Source: Kitasatospora terrestris (GTDB lineage Bacteria > Actinomycetota > Actinomycetes > Streptomycetales > Streptomycetaceae). From it: a stretch of DNA of 64,000 nt. The notes beneath the pieces were generated by a model that worked only from the letters and a program-made list of their open reading frames with translations, was not told the DNA's origin and ran no database searches. Location: positions 3,658,001-3,722,000 of the forward strand of contig NZ_BAABIS010000001.1 in the NCBI RefSeq assembly GCF_039542905.1, given 5' to 3'. The translations under genes and the position numbers were made by a program. Shown here in pieces: positions 27,039 through 35,458 of this stretch (the first letter of the stretch is position 1; every line of letters starts with the position of its first letter).

Positions 27039-28679
27039 ATGACGGCGGAACACGCGCGGCAGGCGGAGCGGACGGAGCGGTACGACGTGGTCGTGGTGGG
27101 CGGTGGCGCGGCCGGGCTGAGCGGGGCGCTCGCGCTGGCCCGGGCGCGCCGCTCGGTGCTGGTGGTGGACTCCGGCCGGCCGCGCAACGCACCGGCCGGA
27201 CACGTGCACAACTTCCTGACCAGGGAGGGAACCCCTCCCGAGGAGCTGCTCGCGGCCGGGCGCGCCGAGGTCGCCGGGTACGGCGGCCGGGTGACGGACG
27301 GCCGGGTCGTCCGGGCGGAGCGCGACGGGGACGGATTCCGGCTCACCCTCGCCGCCGACGGCACCGGCCCGGCCTCCGACGCCTCGCGGGAGATCCGGGC
27401 GCGGCGGCTGCTGGTGACGACCGGGCTGGTCGACGAGCTGCCCGAGGTGCCGGGGCTGGCCGCGCGGTGGGGCCGGGACGTGCTGCACTGCCCGTACTGC
27501 CACGGCTGGGAGGTCCGCGACCGGCGGATCGGCGTCCTGGCGACCGGTCCGCTGGCCTGGCACCAGGCCGAGATGTGGCGGCAGTGGAGTCCGGACCTGG
27601 TCGTCCTGCTGCACGGGGCCGAGCGGCCCGCGCCCGAGCAGGCGGAGCGGCTGGCGGCCCGCGGCATCCCGGTGGTGACCGGTCCGGTCGCGGAGCTGGA
27701 GACGGCGGACGACGCGCTGACCGGTGTCCGGCTGGCCTCCGGCGAGCGGGTGGCGCTGGACGCGCTGGTGGTGACGGCCCGGGTGACCGCCCGCGCCGAA
27801 CTGCTGGAGTCCCTCGGACTGGCCCCGGAGCCGGTGGAGTTCGGCGGACTGGTGGTGGGCAGCCAGATCGCCGCCGACCCGGTCGGGGCGACCGCCGTGC
27901 CCGGCGTGTGGGTGGCGGGCAACGTCGCCGACGTCCAGGCGCAGGTGGTGACGGCGGCGGCCGCCGGGCTGAAGGCGGGTGCGGCGATCAACGCCGACCT
28001 GACCGCCGAGGACACCCGCGCGGCGGTGGCGGAGCACCGCGCACGGGTCGGCGAGATGTTCGAGCAGGAGGCGTGGGAGGAGCGCTACCGCTCGCGCCCG
28101 GTGCTGTGGAGCGGCCGACCGAACCCGCAACTCGTGCTCGAGGCGGATTCGTTGGAGCCGGGACGGGCGCTGGAGGTGGGTGCGGGCGAGGGTGCCGACG
28201 CGCTCTGGCTGGCCGAACGCGGCTGGCAGGTCGACGCGGTGGACATCTCCGCCACCGCCCTGGAGCGGGCCGCCGCGCACGCCGTCGGCCGCCCCGGCGC
28301 CGAGTCCGTCAGCTGGATCCGGGCCGACCTGCGGGAGGAGCCGCCCGCCGAGGGCGGGTACGACCTGGTGACCGCCCAGTACATGCACCTGCCCGGCGCC
28401 GCCCGGACCGAGCTGTACGCCCGGCTGGCCGACGCCGTCGCCCCCGGCGGCACCCTGTTGCTGGTCGGCCACGACCCGAGCGACCTGCGGGTCGCGACCC
28501 GGTCCGCGCTGGTGCCCGACGCGCTGTTCACCGGCGGGGAGTTGGCGTCCGCGCTCGACCCCGACCGGTGGCAGGTCGCGGCGGCCGAGACCCGCACCCG
28601 GGAGGTCGTGGACGGCGACGGGAACTCCGTCCTGGTCCGCGACGCCGTGCTGGTGGCCCGCCGCCGGGAGGACGCGTGA
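27039..28679 (+). CDS. Fusion of a thioredoxin-reductase-like FAD oxidoreductase and a SAM methyltransferase
   Basis: A 546-residue two-domain protein. Residues 1-335 are a thioredoxin-reductase-like flavoprotein with the FAD motif VVVGGGAAGLSGALALARA and redox pair CPYC in LHCPYCHGWEVRD. Residues 350-546 are a class I methyltransferase with SAM motif ALEVGAGEGADALWLAERGW. The oxidoreductase half resembles the GliT/HlmI dithiol-oxidase branch. Thiol oxidation plus S-methylation in one chain suggests protection from, or tailoring of, a dithiol compound; this is inference. It starts at 27039 with GGAGGG upstream and overlaps the downstream exporter by 4 bp. Confidence 0.88.
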   Translation: MTAEHARQAERTERYDVVVVGGGAAGLSGALALARARRSVLVVDSGRPRNAPAGHVHNFLTREGTPPEELLAAGRAEVAGYGGRVTDGRVVRAERDGDGFRLTLAADGTGPASDASREIRARRLLVTTGLVDELPEVPGLAARWGRDVLHCPYCHGWEVRDRRIGVLATGPLAWHQAEMWRQWSPDLVVLLHGAERPAPEQAERLAARGIPVVTGPVAELETADDALTGVRLASGERVALDALVVTARVTARAELLESLGLAPEPVEFGGLVVGSQIAADPVGATAVPGVWVAGNVADVQAQVVTAAAAGLKAGAAINADLTAEDTRAAVAEHRARVGEMFEQEAWEERYRSRPVLWSGRPNPQLVLEADSLEPGRALEVGAGEGADALWLAERGWQVDAVDISATALERAAAHAVGRPGAESVSWIRADLREEPPAEGGYDLVTAQYMHLPGAARTELYARLADAVAPGGTLLLVGHDPSDLRVATRSALVPDALFTGGELASALDPDRWQVAAAETRTREVVDGDGNSVLVRDAVLVARRREDA

Positions 28680-30148
28680 GAACCCTGGCCGTCGAAGGTC
28701 CCCCGCGGGTGCGGACCCGCCGGACCGGGTGGGCGACGGCCGCCCTGGCCCTGGCCGTCCTGCTGCCCTCGCTGGGCACCAGCATCGCCAATGTGGCCCT
28801 GCCGACCCTGGGTTCGGCGTTCGGAGCCCCGTTCCAGCAGGTCCAGTGGGTGGTGGTCGGATACCTGTTGGCCATCACCACCCTGGTCGTCGGGGCCGGA
28901 CGGCTCGGTGACCTGTACGGCCGTCGGCGGCTGCTGCTCGGCGGGATCGCGCTCTTCACCGCCGCCTCGGTGGCGGCCGGACTCGCGCCGACGCTGTGGC
29001 TGCTGATCGCCGCCCGGGCGGTCCAGGGCCTCGGCGCGGCCGCGATGACCGCACTCGCGATGGCCCTGGTCGGCGAGACCGTGCCGAAGGAGCGGACCGG
29101 GCGGGCGATGGGCCTGCTCGGGACGGTGTCGGCGATCGGCACGGCGCTCGGGCCGACCCTGGGCGGGCTGCTGATCGCGGGCATCGGTTGGCGGGCGGTG
29201 TTCCTGGTGAACGTGCCGCTGGGCGTGGGCGCGCTGCTGCTCGCCCGCCGCCAGGTGCCGGCGACCGGCCGGGCACCGGGGGCCGTCCCCGGCTTCGACC
29301 GGACGGGCACCCTGCTGCTGGCGGTGACCCTCGCCGCGTACGCGCTGGCGATGACCGTGGGGCACGGCTTCGGCCCGGCCGCCCTGGTGCTGCTCGGCGG
29401 GGCGCTGCTCGGCGGCGTGCTGTTCGTCCGCACGGAGGCCCGGATCGAGGCCCGGGCGGGGGCGGGGGCCCCGGCGGCGGCGCGGGGGGACGTCCGCGGG
29501 GTGGCACCGCTGGTGCGGGTCGGGATGTTCCGCGACGCGGGACTGAGCGCCGGGCTGGTCACCAACGCCCTGGTGTCGACGGTGATGATGGCGACCCTGG
29601 TGGTCGGTCCGTTCCACCTGGCGCGGGCGCTCGGCCTGCCGGCCGTCGCCGTCGGACTGGTGATGTCCGCCGGGCCGGTGGTCACCGCGCTCAGCGGCAT
29701 CCCGGCCGGGCGGATCGTCGACCGGTTCGGCGCCGGGCGGATCACGGTCGGCGGGCTGACCGCGATGACCGTCGGATGCGTCCTGCTCGCGGCGCTGCCG
29801 GGGTCGTTCGGCGCGGCCGGCTGGATCGGCTCGATCACCGTCCTGACCGTGGGTTACGCCCTGTTCCAGACCGCCAACAACACGGCGGTCCTCGCGGAGG
29901 TCCCCGCCGACCGGCGCGGGGTGGTCTCCGGGCTGCTCAACCTGGCCCGCAACCTGGGTCTGGTGACCGGCAGTTCGGCGCTCGCCGCGGTCTTCGCGGC
30001 GGCCGCCGGCACCGCCGGCCTCGCCGACGCTCCGGCGGGCGCGGTGGCCGACGGCACCCGGGCCGCGTTCGCGGTCGCCGCGGTCCTCACCCTGGCGGCA
30101 CTGGCGGTCACGGCCGCCGGGCGGGTGCTCGCCCGGCGGCGGACGTGA
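28676..30148 (+). CDS. MFS transporter, DHA2 (14-TM) drug efflux type
   Basis: A 490-residue major facilitator protein with many hydrophobic helices. Typical motifs: ALAVLLPSLGTSIANVALPT in helix 1, GRLGDLYGRRRLLLGG (motif A) and RAVQGLGAAAM. It resembles DHA2-type proton-driven exporters of drugs or secondary metabolites. The GTG start at 28676 overlaps the stop of the oxidoreductase-methyltransferase gene (GTGA), so the two are co-translated and probably act on the same compound. It ends 4 bp before the convergent serpin gene. Confidence 0.9.
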   Translation: MRTLAVEGPPRVRTRRTGWATAALALAVLLPSLGTSIANVALPTLGSAFGAPFQQVQWVVVGYLLAITTLVVGAGRLGDLYGRRRLLLGGIALFTAASVAAGLAPTLWLLIAARAVQGLGAAAMTALAMALVGETVPKERTGRAMGLLGTVSAIGTALGPTLGGLLIAGIGWRAVFLVNVPLGVGALLLARRQVPATGRAPGAVPGFDRTGTLLLAVTLAAYALAMTVGHGFGPAALVLLGGALLGGVLFVRTEARIEARAGAGAPAAARGDVRGVAPLVRVGMFRDAGLSAGLVTNALVSTVMMATLVVGPFHLARALGLPAVAVGLVMSAGPVVTALSGIPAGRIVDRFGAGRITVGGLTAMTVGCVLLAALPGSFGAAGWIGSITVLTVGYALFQTANNTAVLAEVPADRRGVVSGLLNLARNLGLVTGSSALAAVFAAAAGTAGLADAPAGAVADGTRAAFAVAAVLTLAALAVTAAGRVLARRRT

Positions 30149-30152
30149 GCGG

Positions 30153-31376
30153 TCAGTAGTCGTCGAACTCGTCGGGGTCGTCCCATTCGGGCTCCACGGC
30201 CGCCTGGGGTTCGGCGACCCAGCCGGCGGCCAGGACCAGCCGCGAGGTGCGGCGCACGGCCAGGAAGCCGAACGGGCGGTCGAACGCCACCGCCACCGAC
30301 TTCACCCGGTACCGCAGGTCCGGGAGGCCGGCCCCCACCGCCCCGAACGCGGTGACCGCGGCGGCCCGGAAGCCGTCCGGGCCGAAGGCGGCGGTCGCGG
30401 ACTGCCGTCCGGAGCCGATGGACAGCGGCTCCGCGGTGGTGATCCCGGGGAAGTGGCCGGCCGGGGCCGCCGCGGAGGCGGCGGTGGCGAGACCGAACAC
30501 CTCCGGCCGGGCCAGCAGGTCGTGGTCCGCCCGGATCGTGAACGCCGGGACCGCCACCCGCAGCATGTGCTCGCGGTGCTCGCTCCGGATCCGGGTGACC
30601 TCCAGCCCGGGCCCGGGCCTGCCGGTCGGCAGCAGGTCGCCGGTCACCCGGGCGTGGGTGCGGTCGAGGATGCCGAGACCGGCGTCGAGGACGGCGCCGG
30701 GCTTCGCGCCCTCCTCGCCGAGCAGCAGGTGGACGTCGATGCCGTTGCCGCCGAGGACCCGCAGTTCGGTCAGCTGACCGGCCGGGGTGGCGGCGACCGC
30801 GACCCGGTCGAGCAGGCCGGTGGTCCGCGCCAGGAACGCGTACCCTTCCGCGGTCCACGGGCCGTCCGAGGGCCGGTAGTACGTCGTGTGGAAGGGGCGG
30901 ATCCAGTCGGTGCTGACGCTGAGCGCGGAGGCGAGGACCAGCCGGGTGTCGGGTTCGACCGCGACCGGCATCGACTCGATCAGGCCGTCGGTGTTCCGGG
31001 CCGCCCAGGCGTCCAGCCGTCGGCGGTCCTCCGGCTCGACGCCGGTGAGGACGCCGTGCACGTCCGCGGGCAGGCCCGCCAGCCAGGACGGCTCCAGGCG
31101 GATCAGGTCGGAGGTCCACAGGCCGACGGCGGCCGAGGAGCCGGGCAGTGTCCGCAGAGTGGTGAGCAAATCCCTTGCGTGGCGCCCGGCTTCGTCACGG
31201 CGCATGCCGAGGGCGTCCTCCAGTTCGGCGACCGCGGGGCCGTGCGCGCCCGTCGCCAGGAAGGCCAGCAGCGGCCACACCCCGGCCGGCATGAAGACGG
31301 TGCTGTCGCCCTCCGCCGGACCCGCCCACCGTGCCGCCAGCCGGTTCACCGCGCGGACCGTCGCGCTGCTGCCCAT
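30153..31376 (-). CDS. Serpin family protein
   Basis: A 407-residue serine-protease-inhibitor homologue. The C-terminal part has the serpin order: hinge-like PDGFRAAAVTAFGAVGAG, reactive loop region, then AVAFDRPFGFLAVRRTSRLV and AGWVAEP, matching the conserved HPF-FLI and G-V-xP ending. The N-terminal part (NRLAARWAGPAEGDSTVFMP) also fits helix A and strand 6B. There is no signal peptide, so it would act inside the cell. The C-terminus is acidic (EWDDPDEFDDY). The start has GGGAGGGAG upstream. Bacterial serpins are uncommon; no protease target is evident nearby. Confidence 0.85.
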   Translation of the reverse strand: MGSSATVRAVNRLAARWAGPAEGDSTVFMPAGVWPLLAFLATGAHGPAVAELEDALGMRRDEAGRHARDLLTTLRTLPGSSAAVGLWTSDLIRLEPSWLAGLPADVHGVLTGVEPEDRRRLDAWAARNTDGLIESMPVAVEPDTRLVLASALSVSTDWIRPFHTTYYRPSDGPWTAEGYAFLARTTGLLDRVAVAATPAGQLTELRVLGGNGIDVHLLLGEEGAKPGAVLDAGLGILDRTHARVTGDLLPTGRPGPGLEVTRIRSEHREHMLRVAVPAFTIRADHDLLARPEVFGLATAASAAAPAGHFPGITTAEPLSIGSGRQSATAAFGPDGFRAAAVTAFGAVGAGLPDLRYRVKSVAVAFDRPFGFLAVRRTSRLVLAAGWVAEPQAAVEPEWDDPDEFDDY

Positions 31377-31470
31377 GGTTCTCCCTCCCCGGACGATCCG
31401 CCCGAGCGTAGGGCGCGGGCGGACCGGCGGCGAGCGGATTTCGCGCCCGATCGCGGCGCGCGGGCCCGGC

Positions 31471-31556
31471 GTAAGGACCTTTGGCGTACGGACCCTTCGG
31501 CGCACGGACCCTTCGGCGTACGGGGTTCGGCGGCCGGTTCCGGCGGCCGGTTCCGG
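31471..31556. repeat. Two short tandem repeats between the serpin and the kinase
   Basis: Three imperfect copies of a 16-bp unit (GGCGTACGGACCCTTC) are followed by two copies of GGCGGCCGGTTCC. They lie upstream of the serpin gene and downstream of the kinase gene stop. No function is evident. Confidence 0.6.
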
Positions 31557-31566
31557 TGGCGGACGC

Positions 31567-32535
31567 TCAGCGCGCCCGGGTGAGGGCCGCGTGCAGGCGC
31601 TCGTCCGCGCGGCCGAGTCCGCGGGCGGCGAGCCAGGCGGCGGCGCCGGCCGGGTCGCCCGCCGGGCGCAGGGCGGCGTCCGGCCACCGGGCGGTGATGC
31701 GTGTGCGGACCGCCGCGGTGAGCGGTGTGTCGGGGGTGAGCACCCCGCCCGCCAGGACGATCGGCCGGCGGGAGTCCGGTTCGCGGACGGTCGCCAGCGT
31801 GTCGAGCAGGTGCCCGGCCGCCCGCTCGACCAGCGCCGTCGCGTCCGGGTCACCCTCGGCGGCCCGGCGCAGCACCAGCGGTGCCAGCTTGGCCAGGTGG
31901 ACCGGAGCGTGCGCGTGCGCGGCCGCGATCACCGCGGTCCGGAGGTTGGCGGCGGCCGGCAGCGGGCCGGCCAGTGCCTCCACGACGGCGGCGGCCAGGC
32001 CCGCGAGCGGGCCGCCGTCCGCGCGGTCGATCGCGGTGAGGGCGTCCGCGACGGCCGCGCGGCCCAGCCAGTAGCCGGAGCCCAGGTCGCCGAGCAGCCA
32101 GCCGTGGCCGTCCGCCGTCCGGACCGGGGTGTGCGCCCGGCACTCGGCGGCGACCGCGCCCGTACCGGCGATCAGCACCGAGCCGTCCGGTGCGAACGTG
32201 CCTGCCGTGTAGGCGAGTTCAGCGTCGCCCACCAGCGCGGGGCGGCAACCCAGGCCGAGCCCGGGCCACAGCACGTCCAGCGCCCCGCCCGCGACCGAAC
32301 CGCCCGCCAGGCCGATCACCCCGGACGCCACCCGGGCCGGATCGGCGCCCGCCTCGGCGAGCGCCCGGCGGACCGTGTCGCCGACCGCGCGGACGGCCGC
32401 CGCGGCCCCGTGCGAGACCGGGTTGCCGCCCTCGCCCCGGGCGGCGCCCAGCACGGTGCCGTCCAGATCGGCGAGCAGCACCCGGGTGGTGCTGCCGCCG
32501 ACGTCGAGGCCCACCACCAGCGGGCCGCCGGTCAC
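31567..32535 (-). CDS. N-acetylglucosamine/amino-sugar kinase (BadF/BcrA ATPase type)
   Basis: A 322-residue kinase of the ASKHA fold with phosphate-1 motif VVGLDVGGSTTRVLLADLDG and a second motif GTGAVAAECRAHTP. It resembles bacterial and mammalian N-acetylglucosamine kinases. The GTG start at 32535 overlaps the SIS-gene stop by 4 bp, so the two are coupled. A DasR-type site lies upstream of the pair, fitting control by amino-sugar metabolism and a role in phosphorylating GlcNAc or a related sugar from cell-wall or chitin turnover. Confidence 0.85.
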   Translation of the reverse strand: MTGGPLVVGLDVGGSTTRVLLADLDGTVLGAARGEGGNPVSHGAAAAVRAVGDTVRRALAEAGADPARVASGVIGLAGGSVAGGALDVLWPGLGLGCRPALVGDAELAYTAGTFAPDGSVLIAGTGAVAAECRAHTPVRTADGHGWLLGDLGSGYWLGRAAVADALTAIDRADGGPLAGLAAAVVEALAGPLPAAANLRTAVIAAAHAHAPVHLAKLAPLVLRRAAEGDPDATALVERAAGHLLDTLATVREPDSRRPIVLAGGVLTPDTPLTAAVRTRITARWPDAALRPAGDPAGAAAWLAARGLGRADERLHAALTRAR

Positions 32536-33287
32536 GCCGTCCGCCGGATCCGGCCGGCGTAACGCGCCTCCAGCTCCTGGTTGTGCGCGTCGCCGCCGGG
32601 GATGTTCGCCGACAGGTAGACCGGCGGAACCCCGCCCGACTCCTCGATCCGGCGGATCACCTCGGCGACGATCTGCTGCGCGAGCAGTGCGGCCGTGATC
32701 GAGGAGATGCCGCACGCCAGGCCGCCGCCGGCCATCGGCAGGACCGCGTCGCCGTACGGGGCTGCGTTGTCCAGCGCCACGTCGGCGTAGTCGCGCAGGC
32801 GCAGGCCGGACGGGTGCTTGGGCTCCACCCGCGCGGTGTGCTCGGCGGAGGTGATCACGATCAGCGGGTGACCGTTCTCCTTGGCGAGCCGGGCGAGCTC
32901 CACCACGCAGCCGTTGACGCCCGAGTTGGACGCCAGCACGAACACGTCCGCCGGGTGCGGGGCGGTCAGCTCCCAGAGCAGGGCCGCCGATTCGGTGCCG
33001 CGCTCCAGGTCCGGGCCCTCCAGCGACTCCAGCGGCCGGCCGCCGTACAGCACGGTGTCCCGCAGCGCGATCCGGTTGCTCGGCACCAGGCCGCCGGCCC
33101 GGCCGGCGATCTCCATCGCGAGCGCCTCGGAGTGGCCGGTGCCGAAGGCCTGCACGATGCCGCCGTCGGCCAACGCACCGACGATCAATTCGGCGGCCCG
33201 GACGACGTTCTCGGCCTGCTCCTTGGTGACGCGGTCGATCGCGGCGTGCGCCGCGGCCGCGAAGTCCACCGCTGACGGTGTGGGCAT
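32532..33287 (-). CDS. SIS domain sugar-phosphate-binding protein (UPF0309 type)
   Basis: A 251-residue protein with one SIS domain (IVQAFGTGHSEALAMEIAGR, then VFVLASNSGVNGCVVELARL). Family members are isomerases or MurNAc-6-phosphate etherase relatives that bind phosphosugars. It is translationally coupled to the GlcNAc-type kinase and preceded by a DasR-like operator, so it probably handles the phosphosugar product of that kinase. The start at 33287 has AGAGG upstream. The exact reaction is unknown. Confidence 0.87.
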   Translation of the reverse strand: MPTPSAVDFAAAAHAAIDRVTKEQAENVVRAAELIVGALADGGIVQAFGTGHSEALAMEIAGRAGGLVPSNRIALRDTVLYGGRPLESLEGPDLERGTESAALLWELTAPHPADVFVLASNSGVNGCVVELARLAKENGHPLIVITSAEHTARVEPKHPSGLRLRDYADVALDNAAPYGDAVLPMAGGGLACGISSITAALLAQQIVAEVIRRIEESGGVPPVYLSANIPGGDAHNQELEARYAGRIRRTA

Positions 33288-33354
33288 CTGGACCTCTCTC
33301 GTCATGGTCACTGATGCTGCCCAACTATCGACCGCCCCCGACCCACTGTCAACG

Positions 33355-33370
33355 AGTGGACTAGACCATC
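33355..33370. promoter_or_regulatory. DasR operator (dre) candidate upstream of the SIS-kinase pair
   Basis: AGTGGACTAGACCATC differs from the dre core TGGTCTAGACCA at one position. It lies 68 bp upstream of the SIS start and overlaps the stop codon of the gene ending at 33361. The genes downstream are amino-sugar genes, which are typical DasR targets. Confidence 0.65.
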
Positions 33371-33888
33371 CGGGGGCGCTGCCACCACCGCACCGCGCCC
33401 TCGCCGGGCCCCTCGGGCGCGCCGAACCAGAACGACACGCCCAGCCGCTCGGCCACCGCCCGACCCAGCTCACGCGCCACGCCGGTCTCCGAGCCCGGCG
33501 GCACCCCGCCCGACCCCCGCAGCTCGGCACCGGACCGGACCGCCGCCAGCTCCGCCTCCGCGTACGGCCCGGAGGCCACCGCGAGCAGCAGCACGAACGA
33601 GGCCTCGCCCTGCTCGCGCCACACGGCCTCCACCGCCTCCGGGCGGAACGGCAGCGCCTCCGCCAGGGCGGCGAGTTCCGCCGGGTCGGGGGCGGCCGTC
33701 GGCGCGGGGGCCGCGAGCGCCGCCTGGCGTTCCACCAGGAAGTCCACCGTCGCGCGGAGCCCGGGCCCGGGGCCGGCCGAGGCCTCCCTGACCGCCATGA
33801 CGGCCGGAATCATCCGGTCGTCGCGCAGGTGGGCGTCGACCAGGGCTCGCACGGGGGCGGGCAGCGCGTTCCAGATCCTGTCGTCCAT
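33361..33888 (-). CDS. Hypothetical protein
   Basis: A 175-residue cytoplasmic protein that I do not recognise. It starts MDDRIWNALPAPVRALVDAH and is rich in Ala, Glu and Leu helices, with a C-terminal SFWFGAPEGPGEGAVRWWQR. It has no signal peptide or membrane segment. It lies 41 bp downstream of an AsnC-family gene on the same strand and could be its partner. No clear ribosome site precedes the ATG at 33888, so the start is uncertain. Confidence 0.55.
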   Translation of the reverse strand: MDDRIWNALPAPVRALVDAHLRDDRMIPAVMAVREASAGPGPGLRATVDFLVERQAALAAPAPTAAPDPAELAALAEALPFRPEAVEAVWREQGEASFVLLLAVASGPYAEAELAAVRSGAELRGSGGVPPGSETGVARELGRAVAERLGVSFWFGAPEGPGEGAVRWWQRPRMV

Positions 33889-33929
33889 GGGCGCCGTGGT
33901 CGCCGCCGGGCGGGGGCGGGGCAACGGGG

Positions 33930-34448
33930 TTACGGGGCGGGCGGGAGGAGGATGCTGCGTTCGACCGGGGAGGAGAGGACGATCGAGGTGGTGGTGCGGC
34001 CCAGGGAGGAGAGCTGCTCGAGGAGTTCTTCGAGGTGGCCGGTGTTGCGGACGGCGATCTTGAGGATCCAGCAGTCCTCGCCGATCACGTGGTGGACCTC
34101 CAGGATCTCCGGGCGGTGGATCAGCTCCTGGGTGCGGAAGTGGCACAGCGTGATGCCGCCGTGCGGGGAGAGCCGGACGAACGCCTGGATGCCGTAGCCG
34201 AGGCGTTCCGGGGAGACCCTCGCGGTGTAGCCGGTGATGGTGCCGTTGGCCTCCAGGCGGCGGATCCGCTCGCCGACGGCGGCCGGGCTCATGGACACCC
34301 GGCGGCCGAGCTCGCTGAGGGTGATCCGGCCCTCGGTCTGGACGAGCTCCAGGAGCTTCAGGTCGACCGCGTCGAAGCCCGCTGACGAAGCGTCGGCCGA
34401 ACCGCGGAAACCTCGCTGATCTTTTGGCGAAAGTGCCGGAACACCCAT
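33930..34448 (-). CDS. Lrp/AsnC family transcriptional regulator
   Basis: A 172-residue regulator: winged helix at about residues 26-85 (LLELVQTEGRITLSELGRRV, then SMSPAAVGERIRRLEANGTI) and a RAM ligand domain (ILEVHHVIGEDCWILKIAVR). The N-terminal 25 residues are an extra flexible tail. The start has AGGGGG upstream. It is divergent from the epimerase gene across 72 bp containing a perfect 15-bp palindrome, so it probably regulates itself and the epimerase-aldo/keto reductase pair. Confidence 0.87.
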   Translation of the reverse strand: MGVPALSPKDQRGFRGSADASSAGFDAVDLKLLELVQTEGRITLSELGRRVSMSPAAVGERIRRLEANGTITGYTARVSPERLGYGIQAFVRLSPHGGITLCHFRTQELIHRPEILEVHHVIGEDCWILKIAVRNTGHLEELLEQLSSLGRTTTSIVLSSPVERSILLPPAP

Positions 34449-34465
34449 GGATCCCCCTTCATCGG

Positions 34466-34480
34466 ACGGTGACTCACCGT
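34466..34480. promoter_or_regulatory. Perfect palindrome between AsnC-type regulator and epimerase
   Basis: ACGGTGA-C-TCACCGT (7-1-7) lies midway between the divergent starts. It is the obvious candidate binding site for the AsnC-family protein encoded to its left. Confidence 0.6.
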
Positions 34481-34520
34481 GAGACTAGTACCTGTCCGGG
34501 AACGAGAGGAGAGCACCGTC

Positions 34521-35447
34521 ATGGACGAGGTCTGCGTCATCGGCGGCAGCCGCTACTTCGGCCGCCGGCTGATCGAGCGGCTCCGCGACGCCGGAGCGAA
34601 GGTCACCGTGATCAACCGGGGCTCCACTCCCCCGCCGCCCGGGGTGGAGCACCTGGTCGCCGACCGCGACGACGAGGCGGCACTGCGGGCGGCGCTGGGC
34701 GACCGCCGGTTCGACGTGGTGATCGACCAGATCTGCTACACCCCCGTGCAGGCGGCCGTCGCCAAGCGGGTGTTCGCGGGCCGGACCGGACGGTACGTGC
34801 TCACCTCCACGATCGAGGTGTACCAGTCGCTGCACGCCGACGCCCCGCTCGCCGAATCGGCGGTGGACCCGGCGGATGTCGCGGTCGACCTGGAACTCCC
34901 CTGGAGCGATCCGCAGTTCGCCGAGGGCCGGTACGCCGAGGGGAAGCGCCAGGCGGAGGCGGTGCTGCTGGTCGACCCGGCGTTCCCGACGGTCGCGGTG
35001 CGGACCGCCCACGTCCTGGGCGGCGGGGCCGAGGACTTCACCGGCCGGCTGGCCCACTACGTCGAGCGGATCCGTGCGGGCGAGCCGATCGCGGTGCACG
35101 CCGAGGCCCGGCCGTCCTCCTTCGTCGAGTACGAGGAGATCGCCGACTTCCTGCTCTGGACGGCGGCCGCCGACTTCACCGGACCGGTCAACGCCTGCTC
35201 CGACGGCGAGTTCGGGGTCGCGCAACTGGCGGACCGGATCGGCCGGGCGATCGGCGGGACGAACGGCGGCGAACTGCGGCTGCGGACCGCGCCGGAGCCG
35301 TCACCGTTCTCCTTCGGCCACTACTACGGTATGGACAACTCCCTAGCCCGCGAGCTCGGTTACCGCTTCTCGCACACCTCCGACTGGCTGCCGCAGATCG
35401 TCGCCGAAGCCGTCGCCGAAGCCGTCGCCACCACCGGCACTCGATAG
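34521..35447 (+). CDS. NAD-dependent epimerase/dehydratase family protein
   Basis: A 308-residue extended SDR protein with the NAD-binding motif VCVIGGSRYFGRRLIERLRD and the catalytic-tyrosine region where YAEGK replaces the usual YxxxK. The C-terminal part resembles the isoflavone-reductase-like and mRNA-binding (CSP41-like) subgroup. It reduces or epimerises an unknown substrate. The ATG at 34521 has GAGAGGAGAG upstream, better than the GTG at 34479. It forms a two-gene unit with the aldo/keto reductase 11 bp downstream. Confidence 0.85.
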   Translation: MDEVCVIGGSRYFGRRLIERLRDAGAKVTVINRGSTPPPPGVEHLVADRDDEAALRAALGDRRFDVVIDQICYTPVQAAVAKRVFAGRTGRYVLTSTIEVYQSLHADAPLAESAVDPADVAVDLELPWSDPQFAEGRYAEGKRQAEAVLLVDPAFPTVAVRTAHVLGGGAEDFTGRLAHYVERIRAGEPIAVHAEARPSSFVEYEEIADFLLWTAAADFTGPVNACSDGEFGVAQLADRIGRAIGGTNGGELRLRTAPEPSPFSFGHYYGMDNSLARELGYRFSHTSDWLPQIVAEAVAEAVATTGTR

Positions 35448-35458
35448 GAGCACCCCCC

